NCBI GenBank assembly: GCA_003139695.1
Contig: PLJM01000009.1
Coordinates: 1-64,000, forward strand
DNA: 64,000 bases
DNA from: Candidatus Dormiibacterota bacterium
GTDB taxonomy: Bacteria; Chloroflexota; Dormibacteria; Dormibacterales; Dormibacteraceae
Direction of reading: 5' to 3'
Below the pieces are notes generated by a model, which was not told where the DNA came from, searched no databases, and saw nothing but the letters and a program-made list of their open reading frames with translations. The translations under genes and the position numbers were made by a program. Of this stretch, positions 41,982 through 49,997 are shown piece after piece (the first letter of the stretch is position 1; each line of letters opens with the position of its first letter).

Positions 41982-43181
41982 ATGTCGCAGCAGTATCCGG
42001 ATCCGGCAGAACCCCTGGCGCCGCGTGCGGAACCCCCGCCGATCCAGGCTACCTATTGGGTACCGCCGCCCCCGCCGCCCCCTAGCTCGCAGCCGCACAT
42101 CGGTCGCTGGATCGTTGTCGCGTTCCTGGTAGCGGCCATAGCCGCCGGCGGTAGCGGCATCGGAGTCGGCTGGGGCCTCGCCAGCGTCTTCCGCCATCCG
42201 TCGGCCGTCGTCACGTCTCCGATTGCGATTGCCAGCCCCACCACGCCCCCCAACAACGGCGGCAGCCTCGACGCCAACGCGATCGCCGCGCTGGTCACTC
42301 CCGCGATTGTCGACATCAACACGATCACGACCTCCGGGCAGGCGTCGGGCACCGGCCAGATCCTCACCCAGGACGGCGAGGTTCTCACCAACAACCACGT
42401 CGTCGATGGCTCGACGAGCATCAGCGTCGTCATCGCCGGCCGAACCGGCAACTTCCATGCGCACGTCATCGGCGTCGCGCCTGCAAGTGACGTCGCGCTC
42501 ATTCAGATTGAGGGCGTGACCGGTCTTCCGACTGTGACCATCGCGGCCTCGTCCAATGTGAAAGTCGGCGATGCTATCGTCGCGATCGGCAACGCCCTCG
42601 GCCTGGGCGGCGCTCCGAGCGTTACCAGCGGCAACGTCACCGCGCTCGACCAGACGATCACCGCAAGCGAGGGTGGCGCCAACTCTGAGCAGCTCTCGGG
42701 CATGATCCAGAGCGACGCTGCCATCCAGCCAGGCGACTCAGGCGGAGCGATCGTCAACTCGTCAGGTCAGGTCGTGGGCATGATCACGGCCGGCGATGTG
42801 CAGGGCTTCCGCTCGCAGACCTCCACCACCAACTACTCGATCCCGACTGACACCGCGATCTCCGTCGTCAACCGGATCCAGTCCGGCCAGGCGGCCTCGG
42901 ACATCGTCTACGGCCAGGTCGGCTTCATGGGTGTCTCGGTCCGCGACACCAACGCCGGCGGTGCGCAGGTCGTGACCGTGCAGCCTGGTTCGCCGGCAGA
43001 GTCCGCGGGTATCTCGCCCGGCGCGATTATTAGCAAGGTCGGCGGCACGACGATCACGTCGAGCGCGTCGCTCGGTACTGCGATCCGCTCACACAAGGCG
43101 GGAGACGCCGTCTCGATCAGCTGGACCGACCAGACCGGCTCGCACAAGACGACGATGACGCTGGCGGGAGTCAATCCCTAA
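41982..43181 (+). CDS. HtrA/DegP-type trypsin-like serine protease with PDZ domain
   Basis: This membrane-anchored protease has 399 residues: a Pro-rich cytoplasmic tail, one transmembrane helix (WIVVAFLVAAIAAGGSGIG), a trypsin-like domain with His in LTNNHVVDG, Asp in SDVALIQIEG and Ser in QPGDSGGAIVN, and a C-terminal PDZ domain (FMGVSVRDTN ... GSPAESAGISPGAI). It acts outside the membrane in protein quality control. GGAGGTGA about 6 bases upstream fixes the start at 41982. Confidence 0.92.
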   Translation: MSQQYPDPAEPLAPRAEPPPIQATYWVPPPPPPPSSQPHIGRWIVVAFLVAAIAAGGSGIGVGWGLASVFRHPSAVVTSPIAIASPTTPPNNGGSLDANAIAALVTPAIVDINTITTSGQASGTGQILTQDGEVLTNNHVVDGSTSISVVIAGRTGNFHAHVIGVAPASDVALIQIEGVTGLPTVTIAASSNVKVGDAIVAIGNALGLGGAPSVTSGNVTALDQTITASEGGANSEQLSGMIQSDAAIQPGDSGGAIVNSSGQVVGMITAGDVQGFRSQTSTTNYSIPTDTAISVVNRIQSGQAASDIVYGQVGFMGVSVRDTNAGGAQVVTVQPGSPAESAGISPGAIISKVGGTTITSSASLGTAIRSHKAGDAVSISWTDQTGSHKTTMTLAGVNP

Positions 43182-43204
43182 CAAGTTCAATAAGAAGCGA
43201 ATCT

Positions 43205-43246
43205 GCGGCGATGTCCTCGAGTTGACGTCGCCGCACTTCGTTTTTA
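43205..43246 (+). terminator. Rho-independent terminator after the protease gene
   Basis: An 11-base-pair stem (GCGGCGATGTC / GACGTCGCCGC, one G-T pair) with an 8-base loop (43205-43234) is followed by ACTTCGTTTTT. It lies 23 bases after the protease stop. Confidence 0.8.
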
Positions 43247-43286
43247 TCAGCGTCACAAAAGCCGCGAGCGCGGTGCTTAGTCAGGG

Positions 43287-44198
43287 ATGATCGGCGCCCA
43301 ACCCGCATTTCGCGCCATCGGCCTGTCCAAGGCCTATGGCAAGAGGTTGGCGGTGGACCGTCTCGACCTCCAGGTCGACCGCGGCGAGCTGTTCGGCTTT
43401 CTCGGCCCCAACGGTGCGGGCAAGACGACCACGATCCGCATGGCGCTCGGCCTCATCGCTCCGACCAACGGAACTGTGGAGATTCTCGGCGCCGAGGTCC
43501 GCCACAACCGCTCCAAGGTCCTGCCTCGCGTTGGAGCGTTGGTCGAATCTCCCGCGCTGTATGGCTATCTGTCGGGCCGCAACAACCTGCGCGTGTTCGG
43601 CGATCTTCTCGGCGGCGTGCCGGAGAAGCGGATCGACGAGGTGCTCGAGATCATTTCGCTGACCGGGCGTGACAAGGACAAGGTGAAGACCTATTCGATG
43701 GGCATGAAGCAGAGGCTCGGCCTCGGCGTCGCGCTGCTCAACAACCCCGACCTTCTCATCCTTGACGAGCCGGCCAACGGCTTGGACCCCGCGGGCATCG
43801 TGGAGATGCGCGACCTGCTGCGCAGCCTTGCCGCAGAGGGAAAGACCGTGTTCATCTCCAGCCACGTCCTCAGCGAGGTGCAGCAGATCTGCACGCGCGT
43901 TGCGATCATCAACCACGGCAAGCTCATCCGCCTGGCGCCGGTGCACGAGCTGCTCGACGCGCCGGGCGAGTTCGAGATCAAGGTCGATTCGCCCGACGCG
44001 CTGGTTGTCGCGCTGCGCCTACAGCCGTGGGGGCAAGAAGCCCGCGTCGAGCACGGCCTGGTCATCACTCGCGCGCCCCAGGGTCGAGGTCGCGATCTCA
44101 TCGCCTTCCTGGTCCAGAACGGCCACCAGCCCGACTCGGTCGGAGAGCGCCAGCGTGACCTCGAGGACATCTTCCTCAGTCTGACGGGTGATTCATGA
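43287..44198 (+). CDS. ABC-2 exporter ATPase
   Basis: This ATPase has 303 residues: Walker A GPNGAGKTTT, signature YSMGMKQR (a variant of LSGGQ), Walker B LLILDEPANGLD and switch His in VFISSHVLSEV, with a C-terminal extension typical of BcrA-type bacitracin or lantibiotic exporters. It starts at ATG 43287, after a terminator, and its stop overlaps the permease start by 4 bases. The substrate is unknown. Confidence 0.88.
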   Translation: MIGAQPAFRAIGLSKAYGKRLAVDRLDLQVDRGELFGFLGPNGAGKTTTIRMALGLIAPTNGTVEILGAEVRHNRSKVLPRVGALVESPALYGYLSGRNNLRVFGDLLGGVPEKRIDEVLEIISLTGRDKDKVKTYSMGMKQRLGLGVALLNNPDLLILDEPANGLDPAGIVEMRDLLRSLAAEGKTVFISSHVLSEVQQICTRVAIINHGKLIRLAPVHELLDAPGEFEIKVDSPDALVVALRLQPWGQEARVEHGLVITRAPQGRGRDLIAFLVQNGHQPDSVGERQRDLEDIFLSLTGDS

Positions 44199-45064
44199 GG
44201 CGCCCCAGCTTCGTCGGAGCGGTTCGTGCCGAGGCGATCAAGGTGTCGAACCAGCTGAGCTTCTGGCTGATGATCGCTGCCGGTCTTGTGCTGCTTGGGA
44301 TCTCGGTCGTCGGGATCAACACGGTTGGGAATCTTCCCGACACAGCGCGAACCGACCCGAGCGGGTTCGTCCGCCAGATGCTCGACGTGTACGGCACCAT
44401 CTTCCAGATCGGGTCTGGGATCGTGCTCCTGATAGTTGGGTCGCGCTTGATCGCGATGGAGTATTCGTCCGGCACGGTCCGCGTCGCCTACGCGCGTGGG
44501 GTGGGCCGGCTTCAGCTGCTGCTGGCGAAGCTCGTGCTGCTGGTCATCGTCGGGATTGGCCTGCTCGTGGGGTATTTGCTCGTCGTCGGCGCGATAGTAG
44601 CTGCGCTGTACGCCACCTGGACGGGAGGCCTGGCAGGCCTTGACACCCTCGGCGCGGGCTTGAAGCAGGATTTCGGCTACTGGCTCCTGGTCCAGGGGAT
44701 CAGCATTGGGGTCGTCATTCTGCTGGCGGCAGCTGCTGCCGGGTTGGGCCGCTCGCTTGCGTTCGCCATGGCTGCCTCGTTGGCCTTCTTTCCCGTTGAC
44801 AACTTCCTGGTCGGGATCATGGCGCTGGCGGCTCGGGCGACCAGGCACGACTCACCCTGGCACAACATCACCGAGTACCTGCTGGGGCCAAATCTCAACA
44901 TCGTGCTGAACGTGATCGAGCCGGATCACCTTGGGCGGGCAGCGTTCGCGCCTCCCCTCAACCCGGTTGATGGGCGGCATGCGCTGATCGTGATCGGGGT
45001 CTGGGCGGTGCTTTTCGCGGTCATCGCGATCGGTCGCGCCGTGCGCCCGGACGTGCTGGAGTAG
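44195..45064 (+). CDS. ABC-2 exporter permease
   Basis: This 289-residue membrane protein has six hydrophobic helices (for instance LIVVGSRLIAMEY region and VGLLVGYLLVVGAIVAALYA-like stretch). The cytosolic EYSSGTVRVAYARGVGR motif is typical of ABC-2 permeases with BcrA-type ATPases. Co-translated with the ATPase through ATGA. It ends 37 bases before the S21 gene. Confidence 0.83.
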   Translation: MRRPSFVGAVRAEAIKVSNQLSFWLMIAAGLVLLGISVVGINTVGNLPDTARTDPSGFVRQMLDVYGTIFQIGSGIVLLIVGSRLIAMEYSSGTVRVAYARGVGRLQLLLAKLVLLVIVGIGLLVGYLLVVGAIVAALYATWTGGLAGLDTLGAGLKQDFGYWLLVQGISIGVVILLAAAAAGLGRSLAFAMAASLAFFPVDNFLVGIMALAARATRHDSPWHNITEYLLGPNLNIVLNVIEPDHLGRAAFAPPLNPVDGRHALIVIGVWAVLFAVIAIGRAVRPDVLE

Positions 45065-45101
45065 GCAACGTCCTTCTGCTAACCGGTATCCTTGTCGGGC
45101 T

Positions 45102-45275
45102 GTGCGAATAGTCGTCAAGGATCCCGGGGAGTTCGAACAGGCCCTTCGGGATTTCCGTCGCAAGGTGCAGGAGCAGGGGCTCGTGCGCGAGATGCGACGC
45201 CGCTCCCACTACGTGCCGCCGTCGGAGGCCCGCAAGATCAAGAGCCTCCGCGCCCGGCGCCGCAGAACCAGGTAG
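45102..45275 (+). CDS. rpsU: Small ribosomal subunit protein bS21
   Basis: This 57-residue protein starts at GTG 45102: MRIVVKDPGEFEQALRDFRR, then KVQEQGLVREMRRRSHYVPP and a basic end SEARKIKSLRARRRRTR. This is the S21 pattern: a short helix, the RxxxxxxLxRxxY-like middle and a basic tail. S21 binds the small subunit near the anti-Shine-Dalgarno region. TATCCT (45087-45092) sits 9 bases before the GTG, so the message is probably leaderless. The gene is shorter than most automatic cut-offs and easy to miss. Confidence 0.88.
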   Translation: MRIVVKDPGEFEQALRDFRRKVQEQGLVREMRRRSHYVPPSEARKIKSLRARRRRTR

Positions 45276-45277
45276 GT

Positions 45278-45320
45278 CGTCTTCCCCGCTTGCCGGGGAA
45301 GTACCCGGCGCAGCCGGGGG
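45278..45320 (-). repeat. Dispersed palindromic repeat, minus orientation
   Basis: TTCCCCG-CTTGC-CGGGGAA then CCCGGC-GCA-GCCGGG. The core stem keeps base pairing despite sequence changes on both arms (CTTCCCC/GGGGAAG instead of CCTCCCC/GGGGAGG), a compensatory change that supports structural selection. It lies 2 bases after the S21 stop. Confidence 0.85.
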
Positions 45321-45330
45321 ATGGGGGCGC

Positions 45331-46575
45331 TCAACTCTCTGCGTTGGTGGCGACCGGAATCTGGCGTAGGCGGCCGACGGGACTGAGCCACATCGCGACG
45401 CATCCCAACAGGGCTATGAGACCGCCGATCCAGAAGGTTTCGACGATGCCGACGGCTGAGGCGAGCGCCCCACCCAGAAAGTTTCCCAATGGGAGCGCGC
45501 CCCAGACCAACGTCCGGTAGATCGAGTTCATCCGGCCCAGGTATGGGTCCGGGGTCAATGTCTGACGCAGGGTGAGCTGGTTCAGGTCGGCTCCGGCGCC
45601 GAAGAAGGTGCTGAAGAATAAGAGCCCGGCGAGGAAGGGGACGGCTGGGAGGAAGCCCGCGAGCGGGAAGACAAACATCTCGACCGGTATGGCCAAGAAG
45701 CCGATGACGAGCGCCGGGCCGACACCGATCGCCCGCACCAGGCGCGGTCCCAGCCAGACGCCCGGGAACCCGGCCAGGCCGCCGATGGTGAATGCCAGCC
45801 CGAGCTCGCCAGGTGTGAGGTGAAGATCGCGGTACGCGTACGGGTAGATGATCCCGTCGATGAAGCTGGCACCGAACAGAGCCAGGGTCATGGTCAAGAA
45901 CTGTGCCCGCAGGATCACGTTGCCGAGCACGTAACGAAGACCGGCTGCCAGCTCGACGCGCACGCTCCGGCCTGGCTGCTTCTCGGAGGGTGGCTCTTTG
46001 TGCCGGATGGCCAGCAGAGTCAGGACCGAGACAAGGAAGGAGGCAGCGTCAAGGGCCACTGTTCTGGCGGCGCCAATCGCCTGGACCAGCAGACCGGCGA
46101 TTCCGGGACCGGCGACGTTGCCGACTACGAAGTTCATGTCGAGGCGGGTGTTGGCCGCGGAGAGGTCCTCACGGCCGACGAGGATCGGGCCATAAGAAAG
46201 GTAGGCGAGGTCGAAGAACACAGTCAGCCCGCCCTTGGCCAAGGCCGCTCCGTAGAGGAGGCCCAGGCCCAGGTGGCCGAAGACTGCCGCCAGCGGGATC
46301 GCGCCAAGCACCGCGGCGCGCCCGAGGTCGCAGACGATGAGGACGGCCCGCTTCGGCAGGCGGTCGACGAATACCCCGGCCAACAGTGAGACGAAAGGAA
46401 AGGGAACCTTCTGGAGGGCGACGAGGAGGCCGACCTCGAAGGGGCCGGCGTGCAGAGTGAGCACTGCCAGGGTTGGCAACGCGAGATCGCTGATCGAGCT
46501 GCCCAGCGCGCTGATGCCCTGGCCGAGCCACAGCTTGCCAAAGTCCGCGCTGAGCCAGAGCCGCCGAACGTTCAT
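45331..46575 (-). CDS. MFS transporter, enterobactin-exporter-like (12 helices)
   Basis: This MFS protein has 414 residues: LWLGQGISALGSSISDLALP, motif A-like GVFVDRLPKRAVLIVCD and about 12 helices. It resembles the EntS/macrolide-type MFS group. The ATG at 46575 is chosen because the longer frame to 46644 is repeat translation. It faces away from the 5S rRNA gene. The substrate is unknown. Confidence 0.85.
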   Translation of the reverse strand: MNVRRLWLSADFGKLWLGQGISALGSSISDLALPTLAVLTLHAGPFEVGLLVALQKVPFPFVSLLAGVFVDRLPKRAVLIVCDLGRAAVLGAIPLAAVFGHLGLGLLYGAALAKGGLTVFFDLAYLSYGPILVGREDLSAANTRLDMNFVVGNVAGPGIAGLLVQAIGAARTVALDAASFLVSVLTLLAIRHKEPPSEKQPGRSVRVELAAGLRYVLGNVILRAQFLTMTLALFGASFIDGIIYPYAYRDLHLTPGELGLAFTIGGLAGFPGVWLGPRLVRAIGVGPALVIGFLAIPVEMFVFPLAGFLPAVPFLAGLLFFSTFFGAGADLNQLTLRQTLTPDPYLGRMNSIYRTLVWGALPLGNFLGGALASAVGIVETFWIGGLIALLGCVAMWLSPVGRLRQIPVATNAES

Positions 46576-46585
46576 GTGTTCCCAC

Positions 46586-46631
46586 GCCCCCTCCGGCCCT
46601 TCGGGCCACCTCCCCGGCAAGCGGGGAGGAC
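46586..46631 (+). repeat. Dispersed palindromic repeat, upstream of 5S rRNA
   Basis: GGCCC-TTC-GGGCC then CCTCCCCG-GCAAG-CGGGGAGG, ending in AC. It lies between the MFS start and the 5S promoter, so it covers the -35 area of the 5S gene. Confidence 0.9.
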
Positions 46632-46639
46632 ATTTTCCG

Positions 46640-46645
46640 TACAAT
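46640..46645 (+). promoter_or_regulatory. -10 box of the 5S rRNA gene
   Basis: TACAAT lies 6 bases before the 5S start. No good -35 is present; the place for it is occupied by the palindromic repeat. Confidence 0.5.
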
Positions 46646-46651
46646 TAGCCG

Positions 46652-46769
46652 GTTCGGTGATTACGGCGGAGGGGAAACACCCGTTCCCATTCCGAACACG
46701 GTAGTTAAGCCCTCCAGCGCCGATGGTACTGTCGGGGTAACCCGGTGGGAGAGTAGGTCGTTGCCGAGC
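46652..46769 (+). rRNA. rrf: 5S ribosomal RNA, isolated
   Basis: About 118 bases show the conserved 5S blocks: CGGAGGGGAAACACCCGTTC, CCGAACACGGTAGTTAAGCC and GGGAGAGTAGGTC. The 5' GTTCGGTGA and 3' TTGCCGAGC ends pair to form helix I. No 16S or 23S gene flanks it on either side, so it is unlinked. A strong terminator follows directly. Confidence 0.95.
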
Positions 46770-46774
46770 GTTTA

Positions 46775-46816
46775 TTAAGTCCCGCAGGCTCGCAAGGGCA
46801 GGCGGGACTTAATTTT
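46775..46816 (+). terminator. Rho-independent terminator of the 5S gene
   Basis: TTAAGTCCCGC (46775-46785) pairs perfectly with GCGGGACTTAA (46802-46812), an 11-base-pair stem, followed by TTTT. The flippase gene on the other strand stops at its edge. Confidence 0.9.
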
Positions 46817-48135
46817 CATACCGCGACCGGCGCGTCCCCGAGGCTCTCCGCGTGCAGGTGCGGCAGGAGCAGGTAGCACCTGATGCTCAGCAGCACCAGC
46901 AGCGCCAACAGCGCGGCCAGTACGTCCCCAACGATCTGACCGACCCCCGCATGGAACAGCACGATCAGTGCCGCCTCAGCGATGCAGGCGGCGGCCAGGA
47001 TCGGCACGAAAGTCCTGTCATGCACCGCCATGAAGAACTGCACGAGCAGGTTGTCCAGCGACAGCGCCAGGCCGATCACCCCGACCGGGAGCACGTAAGG
47101 CGTGGCGTCGCGGAACTGGGGCCCAAACAAAATCCCCACCACGAGCCCGGGCACCACGGCGAACACGAGCAGCGCCGCCGCCCCAAGCGCGACAAGGATG
47201 CCCGCGGACTGGGCCAGGATGCGCCCAGGGTGCTCCTCCTTGGCGACGGCCTCCACCACCCTTGGAAAAAGCACCTGGCTGACGCTCAAGGTGAGGAAGA
47301 ACAGGATCGTCCCAATCTTGTTGAGCCCCCCGTAGATCCCGCCCGCGTGCCCGCTCAGGTAGTGCTCGGCGAGGATCACGTCCTGGTTGTAGAGCACCTG
47401 AATGCCGATGATTCCGGCCGCAGCGGTCAGCGAGAAGCCGAACATCGCCCGCAAAGGCACGCGCGTCGCGCTCTTCCCGAAGTGATCGCGCAGCGAGAAC
47501 AGACCAAGTCCGAAGCAGAACGCCAGGCCCATGAAGACCGCGGCCATGGCGCCTGACACTGCGTAGCCGGCGGTCAGCAAGCCGAACACAACCGTGGTGC
47601 GGATGACGAGCTCGAGGCCGAGGTTCAGCGACAGGGAAGTGAATCGCTGCAGCCCCTGCAGGATCCCGCGGGGTATCGCCACCTGCCAGATCAGGGCGAT
47701 CGAGAAGCCAAGGATCAGCACCGGCAGCGCCGAGCCAAGGTGCTCGAACTCGGCGACGCGGCGCGCGATGAGGGTGGTGACGAGCACGGCCGCGAGCCCA
47801 GGGATGGCCACCAGGCGGATGGTTCGGGTCATCAGGGACCGCACGCCCGCGTCTCCCCGCGCGATGAGCGTCGCTGTATAGCGGGCCAGCACGACGACGA
47901 GGATCAGTGCGGGGGCGGTGCCCACCGAGTACACCGCGATCAGGAACGCAACCTGACCGTACGTGGTCGGACCAAGCACGCGGCCGGCGATGGCGTGGTA
48001 AACGAAACCGCCGATCCCGGCGACCAGGCCGCCGGCAAACAGAGTTAGGTTCTGCCGGACCAACCGGCTCTCGCGAATCTGGGCCAGGCGCTGGCCGAGA
48101 CCCCGTGGTGCGCCGGTCTGCACAGTCCTCGGCAT
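46816..48135 (-). CDS. Polysaccharide flippase / Wzx-like membrane protein
   Basis: This integral membrane protein has 439 residues and about 12-14 helices (LTLFAGGLVAGIGGFVYHAI, GFVYHAIAGRVLGPTTYGQV, FFLTLSVSQVLFPRVVEAVA). The opening RQNLTLFAGGLVAGIGGF and the GxxxYGQ motif match the MOP/Wzx group that moves lipid-linked glycans across the membrane. The ATG at 48135 is used instead of 48216. It diverges from a glycosyltransferase gene with a 47-base gap, so the two probably work on the same surface glycan. Confidence 0.83.
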   Translation of the reverse strand: MPRTVQTGAPRGLGQRLAQIRESRLVRQNLTLFAGGLVAGIGGFVYHAIAGRVLGPTTYGQVAFLIAVYSVGTAPALILVVVLARYTATLIARGDAGVRSLMTRTIRLVAIPGLAAVLVTTLIARRVAEFEHLGSALPVLILGFSIALIWQVAIPRGILQGLQRFTSLSLNLGLELVIRTTVVFGLLTAGYAVSGAMAAVFMGLAFCFGLGLFSLRDHFGKSATRVPLRAMFGFSLTAAAGIIGIQVLYNQDVILAEHYLSGHAGGIYGGLNKIGTILFFLTLSVSQVLFPRVVEAVAKEEHPGRILAQSAGILVALGAAALLVFAVVPGLVVGILFGPQFRDATPYVLPVGVIGLALSLDNLLVQFFMAVHDRTFVPILAAACIAEAALIVLFHAGVGQIVGDVLAALLALLVLLSIRCYLLLPHLHAESLGDAPVAV

Positions 48136-48182
48136 TCTATCCGACGCCCCTGGGGGGTCCCGCCGGTGATAATTCGTCAGCG

Positions 48183-49076
48183 ATGCCCGAACAGTCGAAG
48201 CCCATGGTCTCGGCATTGGTCGTGAGCCATAACGACAAAGAGCTGCTACTCCAGTGCCTGCGCGCCTTCTACTCGACAGCTGAGGTGCCAGTCGAGGTGG
48301 TGGTCGTCGACAACGGGTCGACCGACGGCTCCGCGGCAGCCGTCACGGCTGAGTTTCCCCAGGCGACGGTGCTGCTCGAGCAGAAGAACCTGGGCTTTGG
48401 CCGGGCCGCCAACATCGGCCTGGAACGCTGCCAGGGCAGGTTCGCCGTGCTGCTGAACCCGGACGTGGTCGTCGACACGCAGACCGTCGGCCGGCTCGCC
48501 GACTTCCTGCTCACCCACGCCAATGCGGGCGCAGTCGGTCCGCGGCTTCTGATGCCTGACGGCAAGCGAGACCCTGACTCACGACGCGCCTTTCCGGTGC
48601 CGAAATCGCTCTTTTATCGCACCCTCGGGCTGAGCCGCCTGTTTCCGAAGAGCCCGCGGTTCGGTCGCCACAACATGGGGCACCTCGACGAATCCGACAT
48701 GCATGAGATGGACGCGGGTAGCGCGGATTGCCTGATGCTGCGGATGGCCGCGGTCAACCGAATCGGGTTCTTCGATCCGCGCTACTTCATGTTCGGCGAG
48801 GACATCGATCTCTGTTACCGGCTGAAGCTGGGCGGCTGGAAGATTTTCTACCTGCCCACGGCCATCGCGAAGCACCAGAGCCGAGTCGCCACCACCAGGG
48901 CGCAGCGTGAGGCGAACTACCAGCGCCATCGTGCGATGTGGACGTACCACTTCAAGCACCACTCCAAAGATGTGTCTGCTTTCGGCAACGGTTTGGTGTG
49001 GGCCCAGATCTGGGGGCGGTGGGTGGCTGCTTCGGTCCGGGGCTCGGTCACCAAAAGCAACCGCTCGTCCTCGTAG
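48183..49076 (+). CDS. Glycosyltransferase family 2 (rhamnosyl-type)
   Basis: This GT-A enzyme has 297 residues. VSALVVSHNDKELLLQCL, VVVVDNGSTDGSAAAV, LLNPDVVVD (DxD-like) and the acceptor motif MFGEDIDLCYRLKLGGWKI (ED catalytic pair) match the rhamnosyltransferase branch that extends cell-wall glycans. ATG 48183 is chosen; the frame runs back to 47907 without coding character. It has no signal or helices, so acts at the cytoplasmic membrane face. HtpX follows after 12 bases. Confidence 0.88.
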   Translation: MPEQSKPMVSALVVSHNDKELLLQCLRAFYSTAEVPVEVVVVDNGSTDGSAAAVTAEFPQATVLLEQKNLGFGRAANIGLERCQGRFAVLLNPDVVVDTQTVGRLADFLLTHANAGAVGPRLLMPDGKRDPDSRRAFPVPKSLFYRTLGLSRLFPKSPRFGRHNMGHLDESDMHEMDAGSADCLMLRMAAVNRIGFFDPRYFMFGEDIDLCYRLKLGGWKIFYLPTAIAKHQSRVATTRAQREANYQRHRAMWTYHFKHHSKDVSAFGNGLVWAQIWGRWVAASVRGSVTKSNRSSS

Positions 49077-49088
49077 GATCAGAGGCGG

Positions 49089-49991
49089 ATGTACCACCAG
49101 ATCGCGCGCAACAAGCGCAACAGCATCATCGTGGTCGTGCTGTTCATCGCCGTTTGGCTGCTGGCCGGGTTCGTAATCGGCGAGTTCGGCGGCGGCGGAG
49201 TCACGGCTGCGGTCGGCGGCGCGATCATCCTCGGCATCCTGGGGATCTGTGCGGCGCTTTACTCCTATTACCTTGGCTCGGCCACCGTCCTGTCGGCGGC
49301 CGGGGCGCACGAGGCTGATCGGGGTCAGTTCACGCAGCTCTACAACATCGTCGAGACGCTGGCAATCGGCGATGGGCTGCCACCGCCCAAGGTCTACATA
49401 ATCGAGGACCCGAGCCCCAACGCATTCGCGACGGGCCGCGACCCGAAGCATGCCGCAGTGACGGTGACGACGGGGTTGCTCCAGATGATGAATCGCGAGG
49501 AGCTCGAGGGGGTGCTGAGCCACGAGTTGAGCCACGTCAAGAACTTCGACGTTCGGCTGCTCCTGGTCGTCACCACCATGATCGGCATGGCGGGCCTCCT
49601 CGCCAGCGTCGTGTGGAACGGAGCGTTTCGATTCAGGACCCGGGACTCGCGCGCCCTGCTCATCATCCTGCTGGTCGGCGCCGTCTTCACCCTGATCGCC
49701 GTGATCGTTGGACCCCTCATGCAGATGGCACTGTCGCGCCAGCGCGAGTCGCTGGCTGATGCGAGTGGGGTGGAGCTGACGCGCAACCCGGCAGGCCTCC
49801 TCAGCGCTCTGAAGAAGATCGCTGCCAACGAGCAGCCCATGAAGAACTTCAACCACGCGGTCGCGGCGATGTGCATCGACAACCCGAAGGAGCACCACGG
49901 CAGCTTCTTCAACCACCTGTTCGACACGCACCCGCCGATCGAGGAGAGGATCGCCGCCCTGGAGAAGATCGCGAACGTTCAGCAAACGTAG
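49089..49991 (+). CDS. htpX: M48 family zinc metalloprotease, HtpX-like
   Basis: This membrane protease has 300 residues and four hydrophobic segments. The zinc site is HELSH (EGVLSHELSHVKNFDV) with the third ligand Glu in RQRESLADASG. HtpX degrades misfolded membrane proteins. It starts at ATG 49089, 12 bases after the glycosyltransferase gene. The second membrane pair (MIGMAGLLASVVW, LLIILLVGAVFTLIAVIVG) is the usual place. Confidence 0.92.
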   Translation: MYHQIARNKRNSIIVVVLFIAVWLLAGFVIGEFGGGGVTAAVGGAIILGILGICAALYSYYLGSATVLSAAGAHEADRGQFTQLYNIVETLAIGDGLPPPKVYIIEDPSPNAFATGRDPKHAAVTVTTGLLQMMNREELEGVLSHELSHVKNFDVRLLLVVTTMIGMAGLLASVVWNGAFRFRTRDSRALLIILLVGAVFTLIAVIVGPLMQMALSRQRESLADASGVELTRNPAGLLSALKKIAANEQPMKNFNHAVAAMCIDNPKEHHGSFFNHLFDTHPPIEERIAALEKIANVQQT

Positions 49992-49997
49992 TCGCGC

